DNA of 64,000 nucleotides from assembly GCA_026018925.1 (NCBI GenBank), contig JAKSZU010000008.1:4457915-4521914 (forward strand). The letters run 5' to 3'. Shown here in pieces: positions 11,177 to 24,073 of this stretch. Both the position numbers and the translations under genes were made by a program. Within the stretch, counting starts at the first letter, position 1. Every line of letters begins with the position of its first letter. The stretch is from Tupaia tana (taxonomy: Eukaryota; Chordata; Mammalia; Scandentia; Tupaiidae). A model generated the notes under the pieces. That model worked only from the letters and a program-made list of their open reading frames with translations, was not told the DNA's origin and did no database searches.

Positions 11177-12107
11177 GTGGCTTTGTTGACTGATTTGTGA
11201 TTGCATTTTTATTTACTAATTCATATTGCGAATATTCACTGCGTATTTTCTATGCGCCAAGCACTCTGTTAGGTGTTAGGAATCAATACGGCTGTTTAGG
11301 AGGGTTGAGCTTCAGAAGCCTTCGCTGACTCGGGGCTTTCAGAAGGGCGTTTTGAAGGACACCTGAAGTAAACTTCAGTCTAAGTGCTCCTCAAAGGCTC
11401 AACCTAGGAAGCGTGTCATGGTCGGGGATGGGGGTCTGCTGGCAGGAGGCAGGGAACAGGACAGAGGTGTGTATTGTGAAAAGCTGTGCCTAGATTTCAA
11501 AACCGTCCTACCAAAATAAACTAAGACTTTAATTCATGTTTTCACAGACTTTTTTGAAGTCCCCTCAGAGGTAAACTTGCCTGTGTACACCAAGGAGTGT
11601 GTTGTATAAACAAGTAAAACAAGTGCACCCATAGTTTGTATGGTGTGAGGGTCGCCTTGGTGTCTGGGAGCAGGAGCCCGGGAACAGGCCGTCCTGGGGA
11701 GCATGAACGTGGTCAGGAGAGCAGTGAGACACGGAGGATTTCAAACGTGATCAGGGACAGAATACTCTTTAAAAATCGTCTTCTAACTCCAACGTGAGAG
11801 GGGGTTGGGGAGCTCACAGAGGAGTGCTGGGGCGTCTCTGCGCAGAGACACAGAGTGCCAGGTGAGGGTGCGGCATGGGCTGGGAGGAGAGAGGCGAGGA
11901 GGACAGGAAACGGTCTCCAGGCCCTCGCAGTCCCCCGAGGCCCTGCCGACCCCAAGTCTGCGCAGACGGCCCTCTCGGGCTGCTCTGGTTTGTCGGATTC
12001 CTTAAGCTCTCTCTGGCAGTCTCTCTGGCCAGCTGGTGCGCTCTATGCAGCAAACTCGAAATACATCCCTGAGCTCTGCCTAACAGCAGCGCAGCCCAGT
12101 GCAGCCA
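11177..12107. other. Spacer of the inverted duplication
   Basis: 931 bp of mostly single-copy-looking intron between the two arms, including the MIR/L2-like fragment. Open frames on both strands near 11.8-12.1 kb have no recognisable product. Confidence 0.7.
11205..11290 (-). repeat. Ancient MIR/L2-like fragment
   Basis: The stretch aatattcactgcgtattttc, tatgcgccaagcactctg, ttaggtgttagg resembles the common mammal-wide segment around 'tgtgccaggcactgt' in MIR and L2 elements. Which of the two I cannot say. Confidence 0.5.
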
Positions 12108-12470
12108 GAGAAAGACGCCGAGGTCCGGATTCCAGGCCAGGTCCTCAGGAAGGCCTCTGACTCTGTCTCCCAGCCGCGTCTTATTATAGCCCTCCTCTCG
12201 CTAATCTGCAGGGTCTGTGCCAGCTCTCCTTCCTCTCTCCCAGAATAAGCCAGAATTCCCGTCCTCACCGTTAGGGGAAGATCTTACTTCTCACAGAATC
12301 CTCAGCGTTGCAGGGCCCCACTGGCAGCCCCCCGCTGAGACACGGTCTTGCTGGCATCTCAGGCCGTCCCCAGCCCTGCGGTAGCTCTTCCCGCTCTGAC
12401 ACGCACAGACACCGCGGCTCTCCCCTGACGATCCCCCCGCGTGTGCCCTGCCCAGACCTGGATCCTGAAC
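12108..12470 (-). repeat. Right arm of long inverted duplication
   Basis: Inverted partner of 10807-11176, ending gacctggatcctgaac. The two arms can fold into a stem of about 365 bp in the SNTG1 primary transcript. Confidence 0.95.
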
Positions 12471-12849
12471 TCGTCAGCCATTATGTCTATAGAAATGCTC
12501 AGTGTTACATGTCTTAAATTTAGGATTGTGCAATTGGAAAAGACTTTGAAACAACATGAAGATTAGACAAAAAGAAAAAAAACTAAAGCTAGCATTCTGG
12601 GTTTTTTTGTTTGTTTGTTTTTAATTAATTCCCCTCCCCTCAAAACTAGGTGAACAAGGGAGAGTGGTCAGGAGAGATTTACCTAAGGTGCCAGACCCGG
12701 AGCTCACGGTCTGTGGCATGGAACACAGATGCAGCGTCAGCCACAAGTGCCCAGCAAGGCCCTCTGGAGCCTGTCCAAACAGGCATGTCTAGGCACTGTG
12801 GGACCTGCTGCATAGTCAGTCTTAGACCTTCTGTGACTAAAAAATATGT
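12471..12849. other. Intron sequence, nothing recognised
   Basis: No recognised element between the inverted duplication and the next SINE. Confidence 0.45.
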
Positions 12850-13092
12850 GGAACCAGCAGACAGCATACTGGTTATGTGGCTGGACTCCCACACAGTTGA
12901 CCACAGTTCGAGGCCCAGACCCAGTGGCTTAAAACTCACGCCAGGTGTGTGAGTGTGTGTGTGTGTGTGCCCAAAATCCCCAGAGGAAAATGGAGATAGG
13001 ATTGCAGCGTGGTCATCCCCCCGTAGTATGATTTCTCTCTTTCTGTCTCTGGCGAGTGCATGCGATCTATATAGCAAAACTCTCTAAAAAAA
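12850..13092 (+). repeat. tRNA-derived SINE with short TG tract
   Basis: Forward copy. The internal site has grown into a (TG) run near 12944-12969. Confidence 0.9.
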
Positions 13093-13605
13093 ACATATAT
13101 ATACACAAAACAATGAATATAAAATTATCCATGAAAAGGAATGGCATGAGAAAAATTGACAATGCACAATAATTAAAGTTGGCGAATAGTATAGAAGTTG
13201 AAAATCTATGAAAACAATACATTTTATTTTTTTTTAATTTCACTAACAAATTTTAACACATTTTGAAATACATTTTGGGGTAACTGTATATTATTTTATG
13301 ATTTCTTCTAATGAGAACTATTTTCAATGTCAGTGTCTGTAGAGAAGAGGCATACTCCTATGCCTTGACCTAGCTGTGAGACTGCCAGGGTGCAGGACAC
13401 CTCCCAGGGATGCCGGGAGGACCCCTGGTGAGTGCAGCCTCACCTGGTAGCTGACAGCAGGAGCTCAGCTGCAGTGGTTCTGGGGAGGGAGCGGAAACAG
13501 GGACATACTGCAGGGTGTGAAGCCAGGGCTGGTGCTCGTGGTACGAGCACAGACGGGAGACAGAGGAGCGGTGCATGTCCGACATTACAGACTAGCTGAG
13601 GTACA
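13093..13605. other. Intron sequence, nothing recognised
   Basis: AT-rich first, then GC-richer from about 13370. No coding block recognised. Confidence 0.5.
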
Positions 13606-13874
13606 GGGGCCAGCAGGTGGCGGTGAGGTTAAGGCACTGGATTCGTTCATGGCTGACCACAGTGTGCGCCCCAGACCTGGTGGCTTGAAACTCACACCAA
13701 GTGCGTGTGCATGTTGCCCAAAGTCCTGAGAGGAGAATGGAGGAGAAAGGATTGTGGCGTGACTCCCTTCGCGGGGGAGATTTCTTGCTTTCTGTCTTTT
13801 TTGTCTTTCCAGTCAGTGCATGTACCCTGTAACAAAAATCTCTCTCCAAATAAATAAATAAATAAATAAATAAA
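13606..13874 (+). repeat. tRNA-derived SINE with (AAAT) tail
   Basis: Forward copy ending in repeated aaat units. Flank tagctgaggt occurs at about 13593 and 13876, a target-site duplication. Confidence 0.92.
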
Positions 13875-15934
13875 ATAGCTGAGGTGTATGCCATTACAGA
13901 AATGTACCTCCGGATGTGAGCCGGCCACCACACCTTGCAGAAGTGGAGGACTATTTTGTTTACAGATATTTGAAGCCTGCTTATTTCAAAGGTAGAATTA
14001 GATTTAGCATGATCTAGCCTTTGAACTGTAAAGATCTTTTTTTCCTTTTTTAATTTTTAATGGGCTGTTCTTCAGACTAACATTACATGTACTAAGTTAC
14101 AGTTTCGAGAAAACGTATCCTCCTACAGTAACCTTCAGGACTAGAATACCAAGGAGACACGCCTGGCTGGGCTGGGTGCAGAGCGACTTTGGAGTCTGTA
14201 TAGGTAGAAGATAGGAAATGTGGGAGGGACAGATCCACCAGGTATAAAGTACACACGGGGAAGGGGAAGGGGAAGGGCAGCCTGACCTCTCACTGTCAGA
14301 GGTGAGGGTTGGAAACATGGAAATGAGGACCAGAAGAGACCCTGGGGTGCTGGATTAGGAACATCAGCACCCAATCACAGTGTGACACACACACACACAC
14401 AGTGAGCTACAAAACACATATAGGTGTGAGCGTGCATGTGCATGTATACATACACACACGTGCACACACGTGCGTACCTTCCTCTGTCCCCATGGGTAAC
14501 TGGGACGAGAATGTCCCCACCGAGGAGCACACTCAGCACCCCGTCAGTGTCTGCATGCCGTTCTTCACTCTAAGGGACCAGAACTCTGTAGAGACATGGT
14601 TGAAAGCGGGGTGGTGGCATAGAAAGTAAGAGCGGAGGCTGTATCATTTCATGGTGACAGAAAATAAGGAAGAGCTCAAAAGAATGTGGGAGACGTGGCA
14701 AAGACACAGAAGCAAGCTCTGAGGGCAACTTCGAGGCACATCTGGGGCAACTGAGCAGACCTGGGGTAAAATCGTGACGGTAAGGGGTTATAACCCAGAG
14801 AGTAAAGCAGCGAACTTGGTGCCGAGCTTCATAAAAATAAACACGAGGGAAAATGTGAAGGGCAAGGTCCTTGCACAGGTACAGAGAGCCCTCTCACATA
14901 CTTCTCATGGACTTACCTGCTGTAATTACAAAGGGGGGCAGTGGGGCTGCGTCAGCCGTGGAGCGGATCAAGGTGGACACTCGCTAGCACTCAGGTCTGC
15001 TGGCCTGGTGGTGGACTATCCTGACGAGAAGAACGGCAGGTCTGTGACATTGCTGCCAATGCTGAGTGACAGGAGCTACCCCGAGAAAACATCCAGTTTA
15101 ATCCAGTGCAACACTGGGAATGCCACTGTAATCTAACCTAATCCAAAGCGGTTTAATCCAATCCAGCCAATCACGAGGGACCGTCAGGCAAACTCAGGTG
15201 AGGCACCGTCTATAAACACCTGACCTGTCATCTTCAATAGTGTCAATGTCACTGAATTCCGGGAAAGACCATGCTGCTGCTGCCGCCGAAGGCTACTGAA
15301 GGGACAGGCCAGGCCGCAGGGCGGCACGGCAGTGACACAGCTGGAGCCGCCTGGCAGAGTTCCAGATCTGTGTTGGGACTTGGTCTTTCCTGATTCACTG
15401 GGCGCACGGGGCTGGCTGAGGCGGGGGTGGACCTGCTGTTGGGGGTGCCCCCCCTCAGTAGAAATAAAGAATAAGCTTTAAAAGAAAGGAGGACAGGACT
15501 ACCGTAGGACAAGTGCATGCAGCAGATGGCTCTGCACTGGCGGATCGTGAACGGAGGGTCATAATTAGTGGAAAATTCTGTGTTTTGGTGGTTGTGTCAC
15601 AGTCATAGTTATGCAGGTCAATGTCCGGATGATGTCGTTTGTAGAAAATGCTCGTTAATGTATGGGGCTGAATGGTGCTGAGCATCACAGTAACAGTTAA
15701 CAAATCAGAAAATAAATCTTTGCAACTTACACACAAATTTTCTTCATCCAAATTGAGTTTGTTGTAAATTTTGCTAATTTCAGGAGTTGCTAAATTAAGA
15801 AAACTGTAAAACAAATAAACAAGGGGAAGAAAAGAGCCTCACCTAGAGCACACAGTACATCATGAGCGACTCTCCGAAGGCAGCCAGGCTGGTGTGGAGC
15901 ATTCCAGGAGAGTGCTGGTTTGACGTGCTGAGGC
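13875..15934. other. Intron with short tandem tracts
   Basis: Two kilobases without a recognised gene or dispersed repeat. It holds a GGGGAA array near 14256-14280, a (CA) run near 14386-14401 and a cluster of 'aatccag'-like words near 15090-15170. Confidence 0.5.
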
Positions 15935-16150
15935 TGAGAACAGCCAGGGTCTGAGTGGTGGTGCAGCAGGAAATGCGATGCTCATGCTTGGGAAGGTGAC
16001 CAGACGGGGAGGTTCTGGGTCCACGTCTGGAGGCCTTCCTATGAGCCAGACACGCACCGCAGCTGCCAGAGGTTGGGGGTTCCAGGCCCTGTTAGGGTGC
16101 TCTCTCTCTCTCTGTCTCTCTTGCTCACAGAAGAAATAAATAAATTTAAA
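15935..16150 (+). repeat. Possible second SINE family
   Basis: A GC-rich body is followed by a long (CT) stretch and agaagaaataaataaattta. The 3' layout resembles 2098-2272. The family is not identified. Confidence 0.45.
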
Positions 16151-16786
16151 TGAAAAGCAAATAGCCAGAAAGAAATACTTTTAAAATAAATAAATAAGAA
16201 AAGGTGAGAGTGAAAAACAATTACTTCGTAATGAGAAAATCACATCTTAAATGCTCAAATATGCATAGATTTTATGTGTAGATTTCTTCATGATTCTCAT
16301 ACTTTGATATCAGATGTATTCTCTCAAGCGCTATATTTATTCTAACAGTGCTTTTAAAGCTAAACTCAGCAATTATTCTTTTATCACCAATGCTGGCATT
16401 TTGAATAGAGAAGAGATACTCTAAAATTACAGCATGTGTTTTATAATCTGGCGTAAGTGTGTATACAAAAAAGTAAACAAGGAGCAGATAAATGAGGAAA
16501 CAATAAGAAAATTATGGAAGATCACAGGGAATAGCAGAGTGTCTTGATATCACTTTTAGGCATGTACTGAAAGTGCGCTATAGACCAAACTTCTTCTGGA
16601 AGACTGTCTTTACATGGAGAATTATTTTGCCGTAGAATTTTATATCAGAGATGAGTATTTGTGGAAAATACATCAGCTTGACTCTGAAACTAAAACTTCT
16701 GAAAAAAGTTGCTTCTCAGGGAGACTGTCTTAGGAAAAAGGATGTATATGTGCATTTTTGAATATATTTGTATCAGATTTCCTTTT
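16151..16786. other. AT-rich intron, nothing recognised
   Basis: No recognised feature. Confidence 0.5.
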
Positions 16787-16801
16787 GAAAATACAATTAT
16801 T

Positions 16802-17070
16802 GGGACCAGCAGTTAGAGTAATGGCTATGTCACTGGACTCCCACGTAGTCGACCACGGTTCAAGTCCCGGACCTGGTGGCTTAAAACTCACGCAGGGCGC
16901 GTGTGTGTGCGTTCCCAAGATCCTGAGAGGAGAATGGAGGAGAAGGGATTGCGGTGTGGCCATCCCCCCCAGGGGGGTGATTTCTCGCTTTCTATTTCTC
17001 TCTCTCTGTCTGTCTGGTGAGTGCATGCACCCTATAGCAAAAACCTCTCCAAAAAAAGAAAAAAAAAAAA
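16802..17070 (+). repeat. tRNA-derived SINE, young copy with perfect target-site duplication
   Basis: Forward full-length copy. The 15-bp flank gaaaatacaattatt is identical at 16787-16801 and 17071-17085. Confidence 0.97.
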
Positions 17071-17140
17071 GAAAATACAATTATTCCTAAAAAGTTTGTC
17101 AACTGTATTTTATTAAGTCTTTCTAAACTATTTTAGTTCT

Positions 17141-17145
<5 letters not shown>

Positions 17146-17177
<32 letters not shown>
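17146..17177. repeat. Poly-T tract (32 T)
   Basis: Uninterrupted T run without an attached recognisable element. Confidence 0.9.
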
Positions 17178-17180
<3 letters not shown>

Positions 17181-17271
17181 GTAGCAGTCTAGACCTAAAT
17201 TGCCACAAACCATCTAATCCCTTTCTAAAATCCAAGCTTCTTACATTTTTCCCCCTCATTTTCCTGGTGAT

Positions 17272-17537
17272 TTTTTTTCTTTGTTTTGATTTTTTTAGAG
17301 AGATTTTTTGCTATAGGGCTTTTGTACTTGCCACAGAGACAGAGAGAGATGAACGGAAAGTGAGAAGTCATCTCCTGTGGGGTGGCCACACCTTAATCCG
17401 TCCTCCTCCATTTTCCTCCTGGGATCTTGGGCACGCATGCACATGGGCTCAAAGTAGGTGTCAAGTCGCCTGGTCTGGGACTCAAACCGTGGTTGGCCAT
17501 GTGGGAGTCCAGCCATGTAACTACTACTCCTGGTCTG
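17272..17537 (-). repeat. tRNA-derived SINE with target-site duplication
   Basis: Reverse copy. Flank tcctggtgatt occurs at about 17262 and 17538. Confidence 0.92.
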
Positions 17538-17712
17538 TCCTGGTGATTCTTAAAGAGGGCCTGCAGGCTGTCAATCAAATTGCAGTTGATGCTCGGGGAA
17601 GAACTGGGGTTGTGCTTTCCAAAATTCCCGTGGACATTCACAGACGGGGACAGAGGGAGCTGCTGCCATTCACTGTGCCTGTCCCAGTGCCTTCACATCC
17701 GGCTTCCCGGCT

Positions 17713-17928
17713 GGCCCCACGGCCTAGAGGTTAAGGGAGCCATTCCCGCATGGCTGACTGGGGTGTGGTTCCCTGCTCCAGCAGCAGATGGGTATACCCA
17801 AAACCCTGACAGGATGGAGAAGGGGAGGAAGCGGGACTGCAGAGTGACCATGTCCCATTAAAGGCTGCTTCCTGTCTCTCCCTTTTCCTTTCTCAGGCGA
17901 GCACAGGTGGCCTCTGGCAATTTAAAAT
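17713..17928 (+). repeat. Old tRNA-derived SINE
   Basis: Diverged forward copy starting gctggccccacggcctagag and ending tggcctctggcaatttaaa. Confidence 0.75.
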
Positions 17929-19719
17929 AAGTGAACCAAATGTCCAACTTCCTGTCTGAATAATATACAATAATTACCATCAAAACAGACATGGTTTGTC
18001 TTTTATTTTTGTTACCTTAATAACATTTTCTTGGATTTATTACTATTTCAGCATGTACCCTCCCATGATAGTGAGTTCCATAAACTTACCGTCTGTTACA
18101 TACTCTCGTAACTATTTTCCAAGGCGTATTTAAGCCCCAGGGTATTCATGAATTAAATCTCATTTTTCAAATTTTGTTTCATTGACCTATTTATGCTCAT
18201 GAAATCTCGAAGGAATTGTATTTCATACTCTTTCCCAGCTTTTTGAATTTTTTCCCCTATCTTGAGGTTTCTGAGTCTTTTCATTTGTTCTTACCTACTG
18301 ACATACATTTCCTTATATTTCTCACATCACTTTGTCTTTAAGTGATGTCATTTACACTGCATTTTGTATTTAAGGTGTGAACAAAGCATGAATTTGTCAG
18401 AATATTTTATTTCAAACTATTGACTATGACGTCTGTTACCTCGCTGATGACTCTGGAAATATTTGTCCTCTTTGTTACAAAAGTTGCATCTTTACATGAA
18501 ACTTCAAAAGCAACTGAAGCTTCTTATCTAAGCCAAATAAGTATCTCAGCATTAGAAGTGTTAAGAAAAAGATTCAGCCAGTTCACTTTATAAAAAATTT
18601 GATATGCAGATTATAGCTAATCTCGTTATCCAATATTTGAGGCAAAAGATACTCACACAGATACAAGATAAACCAAAACCCATCTCTGTTTGTCTCAAAA
18701 TCTCATATCTATTGAGCAGTTTTCCCCACCTCCATGGTTCGAAGAACAGTATGTTTATGAATTGTTACAAATATCCATGCTGCAGAAATCGATTCCCATA
18801 ACTCTGAATCAGGAATATAACTCACATGTTATTCTAAAGAGAAGCTCTGAAAACATTGCTCTTTTAAATTCTAATATTTTAATTTAATCCAATTATTTTA
18901 ATAAAAATATGAGAGTATAGCTATGTTTGGAAAATGTGCTTAACAGATTCCAAATATCTATAAAATGAGTAAAGTAAATACTTAAAATAAACTATCACTT
19001 ACCTTTCATAATAATTTTCTGATTAGTAAAAATTTCATATGAACTCTGAGAACATAACCTGTGAAGGAAAGCTAGAAAATAGATTTGTCTCCTAAATCAA
19101 TTTGGTGCCAATCTCAGGAATTCATCTCTTAGCAAGAGTATTACTTGTAATCCTCTACTCGGCTTACATTCCTCAGAGCTATTTTAGGTCTCTAGAGACT
19201 TTAGCTTTACAGACCTAATACCTCTGGACTTTGTTCACAAACATTCTCTGTCTTGTGAATTTACCATAATATGCAATCTTAGAACTGACCTTCTAAAACC
19301 TTACATTATTTTACTTAGAAGTTAAAATAAAGTTTCTGTATCAGAAGAAAACAAGCACTGTCCTTTACCCAAGGCCTTCCTCTGACAAGCACCGGTACGC
19401 AGAACTGTCGGCGTGTACTTAAAGCTGGCTTAGAGCACGTTCGTGCGATATAGGGACTGAGTTTGCAGGGCCAGTTTCGCCTCTTTCCCTGTTATGAAAT
19501 ACACACTATTTTAGCTGTTACATGTTCTTCTACCGACGATGATAGTAACATTGCTCTTGCTATTTCTGTTATTTTTCCAGAAGAGTACCGAACTCTATAC
19601 TTCGTATTCTTTCCTATAGAAGCTCAGCCACCTACAGCAACCACTCTTCGTCTCTCCTTACTTATTCTTTGTGTATTTTCTTCTTTTTACATATTATTTG
19701 TTTACTTATGTCTGAAAGA
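17929..19719. other. AT-rich intron, nothing recognised
   Basis: 1.8 kb of AT-rich intron with no coding block, RNA gene or clear repeat. Confidence 0.55.
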
Positions 19720-19935
19720 GAGACGGAAAAAGGGACAGGGACCAAGATAAGTATTTTAAACAGGCCTTCCCCTCGTGGCCGCCTTGCAGACCTCAGTCGG
19801 CCATGCTCCTGGGTGTGCAGCCACGCCCACGTGCTCAGATTGGTCTGGGAACCTCCCACAGCTTTTAGCCTCCTGAGGACAGGGCTCTCTGGGCGCCAGC
19901 ATGACTCGTCCCGTCGCTTGCATAGTTTCAAGAAC
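19720..19935 (-). repeat. Possible old SINE, reverse
   Basis: The order of a purine-rich segment, GC-rich body and tRNA-like end resembles reversed old copies such as 34025-34255. Strongly decayed. Confidence 0.35.
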
Positions 19936-20264
19936 TGAATCAATCTGCTCTATTGCTCATCGTCTCACTTTATAAAAGTAGAGAAAGTGGAGTTTAAAGA
20001 GGAGACTCCTGGCCACTGCTCACCTGCAGGGCAGGCGCAGTGAAGGCACTGCAGCCCTCTCCTGCCTGGACCTGGCAGTGTGTCCACAGGGCTGTGGTGC
20101 TCACTCTCTGTCACGGTATCCCTCCTGTCTGAAATGGGCTTGGGAGCAAGTGGCAGTTTTTGTTTTTTTTCAAGGCTTAGGTGAACCTGACTTAACTAAA
20201 TTTAACTTACACGATTAGGTTCCATTGTTAATTTCTTCCCCTATTCAGCTGGGAAGCTTCAAGA

Positions 20265-20270
20265 ATATTT

Positions 20271-20315
<45 letters not shown>

Positions 20316-20532
20316 TTATATATATATTTATACATATATATTTATATATACATATATATATTTATATATTATATATTATATATATATATTATATATTATA
20401 TATATTATATATTATATTATATATAATATTTATATATATTATATATTGTAATATAATATATTATATATACTATATATGTTCTTATAATATATATTATATA
20501 TATATATGTTCTTATCATATATATATATAAAA
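20265..20532. repeat. Long (TA)-rich low-complexity tract
   Basis: About 265 bp made almost wholly of TA, TATT and ATAT units, directly abutting the tail side of a reverse SINE. Confidence 0.95.
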
Positions 20533-20549
20533 TATATATAAGAAAAATA

Positions 20550-20807
20550 ATTTTTTGAGAGGTTTTTGCTATAGGGCGCGTGCACTCGCCAGACAGACAG
20601 AGAGAGACAGAGAGACAGAAAGTGAGAAATCACCCCCCAGGGGGGATGGCCACGCCGCAATCCCTTCTCCTCCATTCTCTTCTCAGGATCTTGGGCATGC
20701 ACGCACACGCCCCCGGCGTGAGTTTTAAGCCACCGGGTCCGGGACACGAACTGCGGTCGACTACATGGGAGTTCAGCAACATAGCCATTACGCCAACTGC
20801 TGGTCCC
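20550..20807 (-). repeat. tRNA-derived SINE, young copy
   Basis: Reverse full-length CpG-rich copy, ttgagaggtttttgctatag to caactgctggtccc. It lies next to the TA tract. Confidence 0.94.
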
Positions 20808-23179
20808 AGAAAAAGAATGTTTAACCAAGCGCTGAAATATCTGAAATCTTTTCTATAACACTTGTTTCTCTAAATAATAATTTAGGAGCATTTAAATTTT
20901 ACTGTGGAATTGGCTCTTGTTAAATTTGACTTTGTTGGCTCTTGCCAAATTTGACTTTATTTATACTTGTTTTTAAAACTTTCTATTAAGAAAACTCTCT
21001 GTAGGGGGTCTCTTGTTTTTGAAAGAAGAGTAATGGGCTTCTACGGAAGATTTCTCTTTCCGAGGACAGATACACAGATACAGGTACATAGACATGAATG
21101 TGTGTGTTTGTCAGTGTGCCTTGGAAATATCTGTTATAGTGTTTGGAAAATAATAGCTAACATTTTTTTTTCTCAATCAAAATATGAAATAATATTCAGT
21201 TTCACTTTAGCATTACTATGCCACTTATTCATTCACGTTTTATATTTTTTGCTCTGAATTAAAGCCAGTGGATTTCATAGACACTAAGACAAGTCTTAGG
21301 AACATAGTTAAGGTTAACGTTTATGTCGAGATCATTTTGTGACTTTCATTTGAGATCCACAAGTGCAGTCAAACTTCGCTGCCTCACTGTGTACTTAGTA
21401 TTGTTTACTCTACAAACGTCTGACGGGCGTGGGTTGCTAGACGAGTCAGCCGAAGAGAGACGACTGCCATGCGTTCCTATGGGCCACATCGGTTGCCCAG
21501 GCTTGAATTCCACCCCAGTAATTACCTCTAATACGTTATCAATGTATACTTCATTAGCTTTGCATCAGAATGCTCATCCTTAAATCAGGAATTATGCCTA
21601 TAGTTATATTTTATGGGTAGTTGTATGAATAAGTATATTTGAAAGAGCACTTAATAAGCATTAAATACACATTGGTTATTTCTCTTTCTAAATTGTTCTT
21701 GAAATGTGTGTTTTCTTTGAAGTGGTATCAGTTAAGTCTTTTATTTTTTACCTCATGTTGTTGCCACACTTATCCTCAATCCATTTTACCTTGGTCTGAG
21801 TAAATATTTAAATAAGCTGCCCCTTCTGCCATCCTAGGAATGAGAGAACAGTCTTTTCAAGCAAGGGCTTGAAACTAAGAGAATAGATTCATTTCTTAGG
21901 TATTTCGCAATCCTTGTGACTGGTAAGGGTCACTTTTCTCTGCGTGTCACTTAAGCTCCATTTCAACCACGCACTTTATAGAAAGAAATTGAGATTCGGT
22001 GTCCAGATATCAGGCTATTTGTCATTGGAAAATACTTCTCAGCACTGTCCTAGATAGAAGTTACATGCTGATGCCTCTATTTGGGCCACGGGGAGCCTCT
22101 TGTAGCAGGGAGTCCACAGCAGGGAGGAGGGCTGACGCCCAGCTGCTATCGCGCCTGCACGTCCCTTGACCATGAGAAACCTTTCAAGGATGCAGCCCCA
22201 CGGCTCGCCGGGCCACTTGCTGATGGTGCACACCCGTGGGAGTAGGGGCTGAGCTCCAGGGCACACACTTCTCAGGAAGGGTACTGCAGGTGACAGCAAT
22301 TTCATTTTTAAGACTCTCTTAAAATAACATTTCCAACAGGATGAGTCCAAAAGTTCTCTTTATTGATATTCGCACACAGACTTCGCGAATCATGCCGGGC
22401 ATCATTGTAGCATAGACTCTTCATGGGCTTCAGCATCTCTCCCTAGGGACAAGGCCGAAGAAGCTGTACTTGGTTACATGTAAAAGGAGACTTCAAATGT
22501 GTGGAACATGTTTAATAGTATGAACTTATTTGGTCACAAAAAACGTTGAAATCTATGCATAGATTTTTTTATAGTATACATGTCTGTGAACTTTTTGAAA
22601 ACCCTTCATATAGTGTGAAGTTATATGATGGGCATCAAAGCACTAAAAATAACACACTTAGAGCACCTCATTGGGCTGTGAGGTGCTGTCCTTGGCGGGT
22701 GGCGCATTTGGATTTTCTTTTTGCTTGGAGAAGCTCTAAGTTTGCGCACACTGAAGCGTGTGAGGGTGAGGCATTGCAGTCTGCCGTAGTTGCAGGATGG
22801 CCCCTGCTCCATCACCACTCTGGGCATCCCCAGTGCCCTTCCAAGCCACTCCCTCTCTTTGATCTTTCTTCAGCAGCCCCATGGCAGCCCGTGGTCCCTA
22901 AGTGCAACAGTCTGGGCCTGGCTAGAGGGGGCAGAGTCTGTGGTGGAGAAGTGAAGATGGAGGACAGGCCAGCACAGCACTGGAGGTACCTACAGCTCCA
23001 GCCCCCTTAACAGCTCTCCAACACTTCACGGCCCACAATCAGATAGGTTTCCTGTCTGCACTGATGCATCGCAGAAATTACTAGAGGACAGTAATGTGCA
23101 AACACAGTTTACATAAAGTTAAGAAGTATTTAAACTTCTTTCTGTTTGGCTTGTTTCTTCCCCTTTATTTCTGTTCCTG
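20808..23179. other. Intron, nothing recognised
   Basis: 2.4 kb without a recognised element. A 154-codon open frame at 22546-23010 has no recognisable motifs and no splice or codon support. Confidence 0.5.
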
Positions 23180-23185
23180 GAGAAA

Positions 23186-23452
23186 TTATTTTATTTATTT
23201 ACTTTTTTGTTTGAATTGCCAAAATGTGTGTGCTTATCAGAGAGAGACAGAGAAATAGAGAAAAGAGGAAAACTCTTTCCAGTGGGACATGGTCATGACG
23301 CAATTCCGTCTCCCCCATTTCTCCATCCTGTTAGGATGTTGGCCAGACATGCAGGCATCCCACTGTGTCTCTCAAGCTCCCAGGACAAGTTCAAATCATG
23401 ACCAGCCTTAATGGATCTGGCTTCTTTAACCACTAGGCCAAGGGACCAGCCT
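23186..23452 (-). repeat. Old tRNA-derived SINE
   Basis: Diverged reverse copy ending taaccactaggccaagggacc. Confidence 0.75.
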
Positions 23453-23756
23453 GAAATGTTTTCAAATAAACAAAAGTCATAACTTTCTCAACAAAATATA
23501 AATTGACAGAAAATAATGATTAACTGATTTGATGAGTTGAAGGCTAATATAATAAATGCAATACAATAGATCAATTACAGACTTTAACTACGAGTTTATA
23601 ACATTTCAGAGCAGAAATGAAAACTTTATTGTGAACAGAAGACTACCTATATGCTTTGTATTTAGATAAAAATCAGTTATAAAGTTTCATATTCTTACAT
23701 TTTACTGATGTTTAAACACCAGCTAATACAATAAACAGCATAGGGTATATATAGTT
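23453..23756. other. AT-rich intron
   Basis: No feature seen. Confidence 0.45.
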
Positions 23757-24009
23757 TTTATTTTTTAAGAGGTTTTTACCTTAGGGCATATGTGCTCACT
23801 GGAGAGAGAGACAGTGAAAGTGAAAGTGAGAAATCAGCCCTGGAGGGAATGGCCACACAACACCCCCTTCTCCTCCATTTTATTTCTGGGATCTTGGGCA
23901 CACATGCACACCTGCCTGACATGATTTTCAAGTCTCCGGGTCTGGGACTTGAACTGCAGTTGGACTGTGGGTGTCCAGTAATGTAATCACTACACCATGT
24001 GCTGGCCCT
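23757..24009 (-). repeat. tRNA-derived SINE
   Basis: Reverse copy, ttaagaggtttttaccttag to ccatgtgctggccc. Moderately diverged. Confidence 0.88.
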
Positions 24010-24073
24010 GGAAATTTACGGTTGAGATAGTATTTGATAGTTGTAACTACTCTATTTTGTGTTCTTTAAATTA

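Noticed and set aside
11008-12268. Matching open frames (MRTGILAYSGREEGELAQTL) on both strands, as if a duplicated gene
   Set aside because: They come from the two arms of the inverted duplication. The downstream parts diverge and there is no known protein.
20225-20530. Open frame rich in Ile and Tyr
   Set aside because: Translation of the TA-rich low-complexity tract.
22546-23010. 154-codon open frame with a start codon
   Set aside because: No recognisable domain, no splice context, a biased but unstructured composition, and it lies deep in an intron. A chance frame is more likely.
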